A stretch of DNA of 64,000 nt, taken from assembly GCA_037176725.1 (NCBI GenBank), contig JAZBRS010000029.1, positions 47,254,001 through 47,318,000 on the forward strand. The letters are read 5' to 3'. This stretch comes from Posidonia oceanica. Lineage: Eukaryota > Streptophyta > Magnoliopsida > Alismatales > Posidoniaceae. How positions within the stretch are numbered: position 1 is the first letter of the stretch; the number at the start of each line of letters is the position of its first letter. Under the pieces are notes generated by a model. It was not told where the DNA came from. It searched no databases and was given only the letters and a program-made list of their open reading frames with translations. Positions 21,266 through 32,800 of the stretch are shown in pieces. A program made the position numbers and the translations under genes.

Positions 21266-23784
21266 CTACTGGGAAGGTGATGAGGGCCCTGGCTGAGGCC
21301 TAGCTAGTAGGCAAGCAGGGGGTCCTAATGGGGGTCTACCTAAAAGGAAGGCGGGGGCATGGGCCTGAGGATGCATGGTAGGGCGCACGGTAGAGCGCTC
21401 CGGCCTAGCACGCGGTCGGATCATATGAATCCCCGACTCGGAGCCGACAACTGCCGCACAGTAGAGGGAGAGAGGAAAGGGCTCAGAGATATCATGGATA
21501 AGCTGAGAGGGGTCTACCACAGACGTGGTAGGCCCAGAAGGGAAGAGAGAATGAATTCCCGAGGTCCCCGCGCCTTCTAGGTTAGAATGCTCCGGCAGAG
21601 GCTGGTGGACGATGCTGGAATGGGGAGATGCTAATGCTAATGCAGGGGCAGATGCTGATGGAGGTGCAGAAGTGGATGCCTCGTGCGTGTGGATCGTAAT
21701 CGTTCCCGATTCGATCAAGTTCTGAATGGCATCCTGTAAAGTGAGGCAACTATCCATCGAGTGCCCTACGGCTCGATGGAAGTCGCAGAAAAGACTCGCC
21801 TTATGCCAATGCAGAAGTGGATTTGGCAACGGGCAAACCTCGGGAAACCTCTGATACGGCGCGACCTTGGGGAGGACGACACTCAGCGGTTCCACCAGTG
21901 GGGTGAATTAACACCACTCTCTGAAATGTCACCTCTGCCCTTGGTGCTGCCCTTGCCAGACCGGTACGGTAGGATAGACCGGTTGGGCAGTGGTAGTGAT
22001 TTGTGGTGTGGGGGTGCCCTAGGTGTTGGTGCATACACTATCTGATTCGAGGGAGGCTGAACCGACAGGAGAACAGGCGCGGGCGAAGGGTCGACGTAGG
22101 CTACAGCGGTCTTCGACGAGTCCTTCTTCCTAGGACGGCTACTGCTGCTACCGCTGCTGTTGTTGCTATTACTGTTGTTGCTGCTGCTACTGTTGCTAAC
22201 GGTGGCCTGCTTGGCAAACACAGAGAGTGCAAGTAAGTTGCCACTCCGTAGCGAACTCTCTACTTAGATGCCAGCCCGAATCAGTGCTGCAAAGGTTGTG
22301 ACAGGTTGAATGCTGAGCAGAGCCCCAGTGGATGGCTACGCCCCTCTGATCACAATCTCGAGGGACTCCTCGTCAGAGGGTCCGTCTTGAACCTGTGAGG
22401 TAAGGGTGCGCCAGTGGCTGACGTACTCCTCGAACGGCTCGCTGGGATTCTACTTTGTTGCAACTAGGTCCGCATGCTTTGGGACTAGGTCGAGGATGAA
22501 GAAGTATTGTCCTAGGAATGCCTGGCTAAGGTCGTTCCAAGTCCTGATGGCGGCCATGTCAAGCAAGGTGAACCACTTGAGCACGGTGCCAGTCAGACTT
22601 TTCTGGAACAAGCGGATTAGCAACCTCTCGTCAACCTGGAGCTGAGCATGATCTCCGTAGTACACCTTCAGATGGGCGACGGGGCAGCCTCTACCATTAT
22701 ATTTATCAAAGACCGGGATACGGAACTTCGGTAGGAGCACCATTTCTGGGAAGTAGCAGAGGTCCCAGAAATGGTAGGACTAGAGGTCAGCGCCCTGCAT
22801 TAGACGTAGTGCTTTCTCCAAGATGTCCACCCTATTATTGATGGGGTCTAGATTAGCTGCCGAAGGTGATGGGGTAGCAGGGGCAGGGACCACATACGCT
22901 GGTAGGGTCGCACTGAGGTGATCCTCCAGATCCACCAACGCATCGCCTGGTGGAGCGACGTGATGGGCAGCGTATCCGTGCATAGGTGTCGTGTGTGCTG
23001 GAATGAATGCTGGGGTAGGAAATTGCTGATGCAGGGGGTAAGAGTAGCTAGCATGCTGTGCAGTGCGTGATGGAGAGTGCTGGAGCGATAGTTGCTGCAC
23101 CAGCACGGTGCTGGGCGGTGGGCCTGTGGGGTACTGTGCTCCAACCAGCCCGAAGGACTGGCCACCAGGTGGCAGAGGAATATGTTGTGCAGTGTGCTGT
23201 GCAAATGCAGGAGGCAGAAGTTGGGCCCCCATCTTCGGAGCAGTGAGTAGCTGGGGCGATGGTCTAGGCAGGAGTGCAGAAGGGAATGCCTGAGAAGCAA
23301 GAGCAGGCCGCAGAGGAACCTCGGGAGCAGCAGGAGTGAAGGAAGGGCGAAGAGATAGAGCCATGCCCTGCAGTCTTTGGGCAGTCTCCATCAACTACTG
23401 ATACTACGCCTCAGGGGACCGGTCAGTGGGTATATTGAGTTGCAGGACCGATAGGGGACCAGAGTCAAGAGGCCGAGACACAGACTGTCTAGGAGGCGGA
23501 GGTCCTATGGCGGAAGTCACCGCAGTAGGGTGGGTGTCAAAAGTGACATAACCCTGGGAGAGAGGAGTCAGTGGCGCCTTCGGAACACGGGTGGCGGACA
23601 CCAAGATAGACTCGGTGACCGAGTCCGGTGGACTCTGCCACTACCGCACAGAATAAAGGGGAGGTGCTTGTACCAAAGGGGGAGGCACTGGTACAGATGG
23701 GGCCAAAGCGAGAGTCAGAGGGATCGAAACGGAAATCCCCTCTAGGGCAATAGGAGTCTAGAACTCACCAGCAAACTGAGCCAT
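21266..23784 (-). pseudogene. gag: Element A gag (broken)
   Basis: The minus strand starts at the conserved ATGGCTCAG (MAQ, 23782-23784). Pieces 22780-23394, 22450-22743 and 21883-22221 share one frame separated by stops; the C-terminal piece 21266-21895 is in another frame. Recognisable blocks are ILEKALRLMQG, YNGRGCPVAHLKVYYGDHAQ, LTGTVLKWFTLLDMAAIRTW and the zinc-knuckle-like FCDFHRAVGHSMDSC. The gag is homologous to that of C but inactive. Confidence 0.9.
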
Positions 23785-24978
23785 TGCTGACCGAGAGCAA
23801 GTGAGAACAGGGCTGCGACGAGAAGTAAGAGGACAAATCCTAGGAGGAGTTATCGTCGCAAAGGCGAGTAGCTCGAAAGAGAATGGTCAGAAGCAGGTGT
23901 CGCAACAGGGGCGTCAGGAAGAGAAAGAACTCAAGTTCTAGCTAAGGAACTCGCTCACTGACCTGTTCGACAAGGCACAAGGCAAGCAAAAGCAGGTGTT
24001 AGAACTTGAAAGTAAAATGCAAATGCTTGACATGAATGTAGATGTATGCTTTCTAGCATGCTCTCCCTCACCAGTCTAGTGTGTCCTAGTAGGCTGTCTA
24101 CTTTGGACGCTCACGGGTGTATGGGTCGCCGATTTAGACTAGAAAAAAGTAGGTCCCACGTCTAAATCCTGGCTGAAGCTCAAGCAATGACGGGGTGGTG
24201 CTTTAGGAGCCTCGGCCCTGCCAAAGCATGGGCGGTACCCTCTACTCACACCGACGCGACTCCTGACAAGGGGGGATAGACCGACCAACTTGCGCCAAGC
24301 CAAAGCGATGGAGCAAGCGACCGGAACTATCCTTCTCAGACTATAGGTGGACTCAGATGAGAAAATGCATGCCCTATATGATGCTTTATGCAAATGCTTA
24401 GAGTTTTTTATCTTGCGCGTTTTATTAACTCCAAGGGGATGCAAGTGTGTTGCGGTCTCTAGTTGCTCCTAAAGTTGATTTTACTGGCCAATTTTAGTTA
24501 GCCGTGGGGGAAGCAATCAGTCTCTAATTGTCCTTAGGCTTAATGCAAAAAGGGGAAGAAAATCACCCAACACATGGCAAGCAGGCAACACACATCATTG
24601 CAAAAGGCATGCGCCTGGTATGTGCTAGTGTCGTGATCATAATTAGTGAAAATGAAAGACAAACAGCACATCAGAAGGCATATGCAAGCGTGGCATGTGT
24701 ATTAGTGCAGTGACATGGCATATTTGTGTAAAATAAACCAAGCATCAGGCAAAAGGCATGAATTAATGCAATAAATCATGCAAGCAGGGCAATTGAACGC
24801 TAGAAGCAGGAAAGTGTGCAAATTAAAGCAATGCATAAGCAGATAAGGCAAACAAATGCTGAGACAATAAATAAAGAGCAATGCAATAAGCAAATAAACA
24901 AGGCAGCAAATGCTAAGCTAACCAAAGAAGCAAGCCACGCAGAAAGCGGAAGAGTGGAACGAAAGCCGGAGTCTCATT
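23785..24978 (-). other. Element A leader (5' UTR)
   Basis: No gene. 24050-24370 matches leader segments of C, D and N (the TGCCAAAGCATGGGCGGTACC stretch near 24222). The remainder to the PBS is A-rich with many GCAA/CATG words. Confidence 0.7.
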
Positions 24979-24997
24979 TCCCCAGCAGAGTTGCCAC
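24979..24997 (-). other. Primer-binding site of element A
   Basis: Minus strand reads GTGGCAACTCTGCTGGGGA next to the LTR terminus ACTACA. It differs from the C/N site at two positions, consistent with age. Confidence 0.88.
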
Positions 24998-25158
24998 TGT
25001 AGTAATCCTGAAATTCGGATCGTCCATGCACGATGCCAAAGCTCGCATGCACCGATCAGAATTAGGTTCACTATATACGGGTGAATCCGAGGAGGAAACT
25101 CGACTCAAAAGAAACACCGAAAAGCAGAGACACCAAGAAAAATAAAAGAAAAGACATA

Positions 25159-25169
25159 GAGTCGCCACT
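25159..25169 (-). other. PBS-like core inside the A LTR
   Basis: Minus strand AGTGGCGACTC lies about 160 bp from the LTR end, at the same place as in the other LTRs. Confidence 0.7.
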
Positions 25170-25295
25170 TGATTTATTAAAACGGGAAAATTAGAAAAAC
25201 CGTGGAAAGAACGTGCAGGGAAAACCTATGCAGTTTAGAAAGCATGTGAAATTAATGCAAATGCGTGACATAAAGTCACTATAGTCCAAAGAAAG

Positions 25296-25367
25296 GGCAA
25301 GGACTCCTGTTACATGCGGAGAAGGTGTTAGGCACCCCCGACACGCTTGAGGAATCGGTCTTTCTTA
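25296..25367 (-). promoter_or_regulatory. Conserved LTR block in A
   Basis: Same GGTGCCTAACACCTTC block as in the other LTR types. Confidence 0.8.
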
Positions 25368-25610
25368 ACTGATCTGCAAAATGTGGCAATTGTTGGCGTG
25401 AAACGCTGGTTTATATTCGCCCTAAAGCGGTATGCAAGATGCAATTAATAAACCATGCAGAGCTTAGCAAACTTGTTTAAAGGCAATTAAATAAAGGCAA
25501 AGCATTGCAAACAGGCAATAAGCAGACGAGAAGCAAGACAAAAGCCATACGGGTCAAGTAAACAAAACAAGGTGGCAGAAGGAGGCTATGTCCACTGCCT
25601 GAGATGCTGC

Positions 25611-27660
25611 TGGAGTCGCCTGCCACAGGGGCGGCAGTGCCTATTGCCAGTGGAGCTGGCGACAAAGAGCACTTCTCCTACTACCTCGGACAGTTGCAAT
25701 CATCGCCAAGGAAAGCTATGCAAAACTTGAAATCGGCGATAAAAACTGTAAAGATGCATGCTATGAGGCAAAACTAGCATAAAAGCAAGGCGGTTGACAA
25801 AACGGGGCGGCGGCAAGCGAGCGGCGCAGCACTTTGCCTGAACTGCAACCAAGTCGCCACTGAGAGCAGCAACTGACCTGGGTCGCCACTGTGAGTGGCG
25901 CCAAGACCAGTCACCGGGTTCTCAGGCGACAGGGTCATGCACAGTATTGCCAAATAGGGGCCTTTGCTATAGAAAACAAGGCATGTGGACTATGCGAAAT
26001 CAAGAACAAAGCATGCAGAAATACAGAGGGCATATCCACGATCAAAAACATGCGGTTGCTTTGCAAAATGGCAACATGGGTCACGAGCTACGGCGGCCTA
26101 AAGTCCGGCCGGTGGGCTGCTGAAAATACAGTCGAGTTGCCTGTGTGAGAGGCGGCCCAACTGGTAGTCCTTAGCCAAACTTCAAAGCCAGATCTCGCAC
26201 CCAAACCATGCAAGATTTGAAAACCAATGATGCAAACATGTAGAGCAATAAGCCACGATTACAATGAAGCAAAAATCATGCGAATCGGAGGTCCGGGCAG
26301 CGAGATACACCGGCGTAAAGTCTGGCCGGTGATCTGCTTAAGTTGCTGGTTAATCGCCGCCTAGAGCGACGTCACCTCTGTAACTCGGTAGATCAAATGG
26401 TGGACTTTGGAGCCAAATCCCGCTCCACACATAATGCAAAATTAACAACTAAGCATGCAAAGCTAAAAGCCAAACAACTAGCAATGCAAGGAAATAATCA
26501 GCATGCAAAAAGGTGGCCTAGATCGCCCGGAGCGTCGGCCCAAAGATCGACCGACAACAGTTGTAGGTTAGTCACCACTTGGAGCGGCGTCTAACCTGGT
26601 AGTTAGGTGGACGGACTTCAACGGCGAACTGCAAGCTCTACACAATGTGAAAATGGCTGGGGAGGATCAGAAAACGTCAGCGACGTTCCCACGAGTCCAG
26701 CCACACCTTCGGTGTGGGAAATGGTGGCTTGGAGTGTTCCACCCACCTCCGCCTCTTTCCGCCATTGTGGCTTGCCGGAGGCCAGCCGTGCGAGCGGCCA
26801 ACGACCCGACAACTTGGCTGGGAAGCATCATGGGAGCGAGGGGAGTGCGAGGGAATGCTTGCGAGCTTAGAAGAGGGACAGGCATCCCTTCTCCCGCCCC
26901 CGCCGGTGGATGGTTGGCGTTGCCGCGCCTCCTCGGCCATTGGCACGGCCGAGGGAGCAAGGAGGGATGCAGCCTATGCGGCTGTGAAAGGAGGAAGTCT
27001 GGGAACGTTCCCGGATCCTCAAACAGGCAATGGGGTTGAGGTATCGACATCAGATGCTCGCTGGAGTTGGCGGACAGGAGGTGGAAGAAGCTTGCCGGTG
27101 ATGGGTTCGAAGGGCAATTGCTGGCGCGGAAGGGCTTGGGATTGCTCAAGGAAGGTGGGGATCGCTCAACGAAGCAAGGGGGATTGTGCGGGAGCTCTGA
27201 GATTGCAAATGCGGTGGCTATGCGAATGCGTGCGGGGGTTTGAAGTGGCAGTGGAAAGTTGGGTTTTGATCAAACGGCTGGCTCGCGGTGCGAGGATGAA
27301 AGGGCAGTGAGAGCAGGTTCTGCACCGGTGTTTGCAGGGGAGTAAGTGGGAAAGGGACGGCAAGTATGTGCGGTTCAACGAAGTCGTCGATGGCAGGCGG
27401 CCGATGAAGGCGGTGGAAGGCTGCTGTGAGTGCAGGTGGGTTTGGCGAGAAGGTGACCGGTGGTAGAGGAGTTAGTGCAGCTTGGTGGCTAATGGGTGGC
27501 CGGGAGTGGGCGAGTAAGTGCGGGCGAAAGCGACGGGCGATGAGCAGAGGTGGTGATCGGGAACGGCCAAGGTGGTAAGCTTGGGCAGTGGTTCTAAGTT
27601 GCAGTCCAATCGCCTACTGTAGTGGCGTCTGACTTAGTCGCCGCTTGAGGGCGCGACTAG
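25611..27660. repeat. Dispersed GTCGCCACT/AGTGGCGAC inverted modules in the A LTR
   Basis: Imperfect modules at about 25611-25673, 25851-25905, 26351-26378, 26520-26590 and 27608-27660 pair TCGCC(ACT) with (AGT)GGCGA across short loops. The F LTR fragment has the same kind at 41393-41500. The word is also the reverse complement of the PBS core GTGGCGAC. Confidence 0.65.
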
Positions 27661-27890
27661 GTTCAGTAGCCTGTGCATGCGGCGCCTAAACGTGCCACTC
27701 AGAAGTTGGGTTGCAAATGGGCTTGGGCTTGGGTTTAAATGCTAAGGTTGAAATTGGAAAGTAAAAAAAGGTGATTTTGGGTTGGCTTTGGGTTTGGAAT
27801 TGGGTGATTTTGAAATAAGCTTTGCTATGCCACAATGAACAAATCTCCGGCAATTCTCCAACAAAAGCCTGCCAAAATGGGGTGTCTACA

Positions 27891-28283
27891 GTCACTGCCT
27901 GAGCTTTGGCCAGGATTTAGACGGGGACCCACTTTCTTCTAACCTGGAGTCTGCCTAAACACATTACCCATGAGTGCGTCCTAGTAGGTCATCTACTCAT
28001 GACATACATGGTGAGAGAGTGTATACTCGGACATTCATTTGCATTGTATGCCATTCATATCATCCTAACCACTTGCATTTTGTTCATGTCCTAACCTGAT
28101 TTGCTTCGCCTGTCCGCAGGTAGGTGCGAGAACCTCAGTCGGAACTCGAGCGTCTCTGTCCCGGGCAGCTCCCCGTGGTCCCCTTCTTTTTCTGGGCTTT
28201 TCGTCGCTTCGACAATAGCTCGTCCTAGGACTCGTGCGTCTTCTTCTCACCGCAGCCCCGTCCTTACCCACTCGTGTTCAGCT
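27891..28283 (+). other. Element D leader (partial)
   Basis: It matches the N leader at 15310-15651 (GAGCTTTGGC start, then CATTACCC and the CATGGT/GAGAGAG zone). No gene. Confidence 0.75.
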
Positions 28284-29885
28284 ATGGCCCAGCATGCCAG
28301 CGGGCCTCTTACTTCTGTTGCATTAGAGGAGTTTTCGACATCGGTCCCTCCTACTACTGCAACTTCCCCTTCTTTCCATGCATTCCATTTCTGGTTGCAT
28401 GATGATCCTCTGTATACCACGGGGGAACCGTAGGTCCTAGCCGGTCTAGAGCCTGTCACCAATTCTGTCGCGGTGACCACCACTCGGGCTCCGGATACCC
28501 CGCCTCCCACCCCTTCCTCGGGCTTTCCTGTTTCAGGAACTCAGCCGGCTGTGGCTACTTCTGTTGTAGGGTCTGTCCATCTCAGCTCTTTTGCTCTCGT
28601 GCCCCCTTCAACAGCCATACCTTTGCGTCCCGGCTCGTCAATCGACAAGTCCTCTACCATGCGAGCGCAACATCTATGGGCTATGACCCAGAGGTTGCAA
28701 GGCATGGCCTTTTCTTCTGGTCCTGCTCCCTCTTTTTCTCATCCTTTGACCCCTGAGGTTCCGATGCAGCCCTCCGTAGTTTTGTAGACTCACCACACTA
28801 CACTTCCGCCCTTTTCATCGCCCCAGCTCCTCACAGCTTCGGTGATGGGGGTGCCTTATCGGCCTCCTGCACCTACACAACACTTTGCATATCATGCAAC
28901 TCCGTCACCTGGTGACCAGTTCCCCGGATTGGCATGAGCGCAGCATCTCCTGAGCCTGTTGCCCGGCACCGTGCTAGTGCAATAGCTACTACTCCCACGC
29001 ACTGCACCTTACACTGCACAACATACTATCTATCCATCTCCTTTGCATCAGGTTCAGACCCCTGCATACATATCACCACACTTTACACACTCGCACGGGT
29101 ATGCTGGCCCTCGTGCTACGACATCAAGTGGCGTGATGGTGGATTCGGAGGAGCGCTTTTGCATGACCCACACAGCATACGTTGTCCCTGCCTCTGCTGC
29201 ACAACCATCGCCAGCAGCAGTTTCAGATGCCTTCCTCACCAGATTGGATAATCTAGAAGAAGCATTCCGTCAAGTGCAAGGCACAGACCGCCAGTCCTAC
29301 CAATTCTGGGACCTCTGCTACTTTCCAGAAGCGACACTCCCATCGAAATTCAAAATCCTAGAATTTGAAAAATACAATGGTAGAGGCTGCCAATCGCACA
29401 TCTGAAGGCATATCGCAGCGACCTTGTCCAGCTCCAGCATGACGACAGGTTGCTGATTCGTTTGTTCCAGAAAAGTTTGACGGGCCCTGCTCTTAAGTGG
29501 TTCGTATCACTTGACATGGATACCGTCAAGACTTGGGGCGATCTTTCCTGGCTTTCATGCAACAATATTCCTTCAACCTTGACTTGATCCCTAAGCGTGA
29601 GGATCTTGTCGCCCTTAAGTAGAAACCCCACGAATCATTCTAGGAGTATGTCGGTCGCTGGCGTACCTTAGCCTCCCAGGTCAAAAATAGACCCTGAGAG
29701 GAAAAGTTTATTGAGATCATCACCAGGGGAGCACAACCAGCGACTGGGGGACTACTTAGCATCCAGCCTGTCACTAACCTTGCATCGCTGATCCAGGCTG
29801 GAGCTCGCGTGGAAAGCTTGCTGTAGAGTGGAAACTTCCCCACGCTCTTTACATTTGCAAAGCAGGCTACCGCCTCCAACAATAC
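28284..29885 (+). pseudogene. gag: Element D gag (broken, C-terminus lost)
   Basis: The conserved start MAQHASGPL lies at 28284. Frames change and stops occur at several places (for example the TAG at 28433 and a stop at 29405). The longest open core (29043-29405) shows YVVPASAAQPSPAAVSDAFL, LEEAFRQVQGTDRQSYQFWD and FEKYNGRGC. After that the capsid-like region is recognisable in shifted frames to about 29880, where it ends abruptly against the first 50-bp repeat. The zinc knuckle and all of pol are missing. It is homologous to the gag of N and C. Confidence 0.87.
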
Positions 29886-29889
29886 GCAA

Positions 29890-32800
29890 CAACACCTCTT
29901 TACATTTCCTGGCTTCTCGGTTGACAAACTCACCTCCCGCTCCGCGTTTTGTCACCGTCTTGTGTCTCGGTTGACAAACTCACCTCCTGCTCCGCGTTCT
30001 GTCACCGGCTTGCATGTCGGTTGACAAATTCGCCTCCCGCTCCGCGTTTTGTCACCAGCTTACGTCTCGATTGACAAACTCGCCTCCTGCTCTGCGTTGG
30101 TCACCGGCTTGCATCTTGGTTGACAAATTCACCTTTGCTCCATGTTTTGTCACTGGCTTGCATCTTGATTGACAAACTCGCCTCCCACTCTACATTTTGA
30201 AACCGGCTTGCGTCTTAGTTGAAAAACTCGTCTCCTGCTCCGCGTTTGGTCACCGGCTTGCGTCTCGGTTGACAAACTCGCCACTTGCTCTGCGTTTTGT
30301 CACCGGCTTGCGTCTCGGTTGACAAACTCACCTCCTGCTCCGCATTTTGTCACCGGCTTGCGTCTCGATTGACAAACTCGCCTCCTACTCTACGTTTTGT
30401 CACCGACTTGCGTCTCGGTTGACAAACTCGCCTCCCGCTCCGTGTTTTGTCACCGGCTCGCTTCTCGATTGACAACTCGCTTTCCAGCTCTGCGTTTTGT
30501 CATCGGCTTGCTTCTCGATTGACAACTCGCTTTCCAGCTCTGCGTTTTGTCACTAGCTTGCGTCTCGGTTGACAAACTCGCCTCCTGCTCCACGTTTTAT
30601 CAACGGCTTGCGTCTCGGTTGACAAACTTGCCTCCTGCTCCACGTTTTGTCAACGGCTTGCGTCTCGGTTGACAAACTCGCCTCCTGCTCCGCATTTTGT
30701 CACCGGCTTGCGTCTCAGTTGACAAACTCGCCTCCTGCTTTGCGTCTTGTCACCGACTTGCGTCTCGGTTGACAAACTCGCCTCCTACTCCGCGTTTTGT
30801 CACTGGCTTGCGTCTCGGTTGACAAATTCACCTCTTGCTCCACATTTTGTCACCGGCTTGCGTCTCGATTGACAAACTCGCCTCCCGCTATGCATTTTGA
30901 AACCAGCTTGCGTCTTAGTTCACAAACTCGCCTCCTGCTCTGCGTTTTGTCACCGGCTTGCGTCTTGTTGACAAACTCGCCTCCTACTCCGCGTTTTGTC
31001 ACTGGCTTGCGTCTCGGTTGACAAACTCACCTCTTGCTCCGCGTTTTGTCACCGGCTTGCGGCTCGATTGACAAACTCGCCTCCTGCTCTACGTTTTGTT
31101 ACCGACTTGCGTCTCGGTTGACAAACTCACCTCCCGCTCCGCGTTTTGTCACCGTCTTGTGTCTCGGTTGACAAACTCACCTCCTGCTCCATGTTCTGTC
31201 ACCGGCTTGCGTCTCGGTTGACAAATTCACCTCTTGCTCCGCGTTTTGTCACTAGCTTGCGTCTCGATTGACAAACTCACCTCCCGCTATGCATTTTGAA
31301 ACCGGCTTGCGTCTCAGTTGACAAATTCGCCTCCTGCTCCACGTTTTGTCATCGGCTTGCGTCTTGATTGACAAATTCGCCTCCTGCTCTGCGTTTCGTC
31401 ACCGGCTTGCGTCTCGGTTGACAAACTCACCTCCTGCTTCGCGTTTTGTCACCGACTTGCGGCTCGGTTGACAAACTCGCCTCCTACACTACGTTTTGTT
31501 ACCGACTTGCGTCTCGGTTGACAAAATCGCCTCCCGCTTCGCGTTTTGTCACCGGCTTGCTTCTCAGTTGACAATTCGCTTTCCAGATTTGCGTTTTGTC
31601 ACTGGCTTGCTTCTCGGTTGACAGCTCGCTTTCCAGCTCTGTGTTTTGTCACTGGCTTGCGTCTCGGTTGACAAACTCGCCTCCTACTCCGCATTTTGTC
31701 AACGGCTTGTGTCTCGGTTGACAAACTCGCCTCCTGCTCTGCGTTTTGTCACCGGCTTGCGTCTTGGTTGACAAACTCGCCTCCTGCTCCACGTTTTGTC
31801 ATCGGCTTGCGTCTCGGTTGACAAACTAGCCTCCTGCTTCGAGTTTTGTCATCGACTTGCGTCTTGGTTGACAAATTCGCCTCCAACTCCACGTTTTGTC
31901 ACCGGCTTGCGTCTCGGTTGACAAACTCGCCTCCTGCTCCGCGTTATGTCACCAGCTTGCGTCTCGGTTGACAAACTCACCTCCCGCTCCGCATTTTGTC
32001 ACCGGCTTGCGTCTTGGTTGACAAACTCGCCTCCTGCTCCACGTTTTGTCATCGGCTTGCGTCTCGGTTGACAAACCAGCCTCCTGCTTCGAGTTTTGTC
32101 ATCGACTTGCGTCTCGGTTGACAAATTCGCCTCCAGCTCCACGTTTTGTCACCGGCTTGCGTCTCGGTTGACAAACTCGCCTCCTGCTCCGCGTTTTGTC
32201 ACCGGCTTGCATCTTCGTTGACAAATTCACTTCTGCTCCGTGTTTTGTCACTGGCTTGCATCTTGATTGACAAACTCGCCTCCCGCTCTACATTTTGAAA
32301 CCGGCTTGCGTCTTAGTTGAAAAACTCGTCTCCTGCTCCGCGTTTTGTCACCGGCTTGCGTCTTGTTGACAAACTCGCCTCCTACTCCGCGTTTTGTCAC
32401 CGGCTTGCGTCTCGGTTGACAAACTCACCTCTTGCTCTGTGTTTTGTCACCGGCTTGCGGCTCGATTGACAAACTCGCCTCCTGCTCTACGTTTTGTTAC
32501 CGACTTGCGTCTCGGTTGACAAACTCACCTCCGGCTCCGCGTTTTGTCACCATCTTGCGTCTCGGTTGACAAACTCACGTCCTGCTCCATGTTCTGTCAC
32601 CGGCTTGCGTCTCGGTTGACAAATTCACCTCTTGCTCCGCGTTTTGTCATTAGCTTGCGTCTCGATTGACAAACTCGCCTCCCGCTATGCATTTTGAAAC
32701 CGGCTTGCGTCTCAGTTGACAAATTTGCCTCCTACTCCACGTTTTGTCATCGGCTTGCGTCTTGGTTGACAAATTTGCCTCCTGCTCTGCGTTTTGTCAC

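Larger units (their letters stand above)
24998..27890 (-). mobile_element. 5' LTR of element A
   Basis: In element sense it starts TGTAGACACCCCATTTTGGC and ends GGATTACTACA, 2,893 bp. It joins D leader sequence at 27891; the five bases there (GTCAC) are the expected right target duplication, whose partner lies outside the window. The start resembles the F LTR, so A and F are one LTR family. Long ORFs at 26.6-27.3 kb are not conserved. Confidence 0.92.

Noticed and set aside
26714..27310. 198-codon plus-strand ORF in the A LTR
   Set aside because: Antisense to the element, within the LTR, no recognisable domain and no counterpart in related LTRs.
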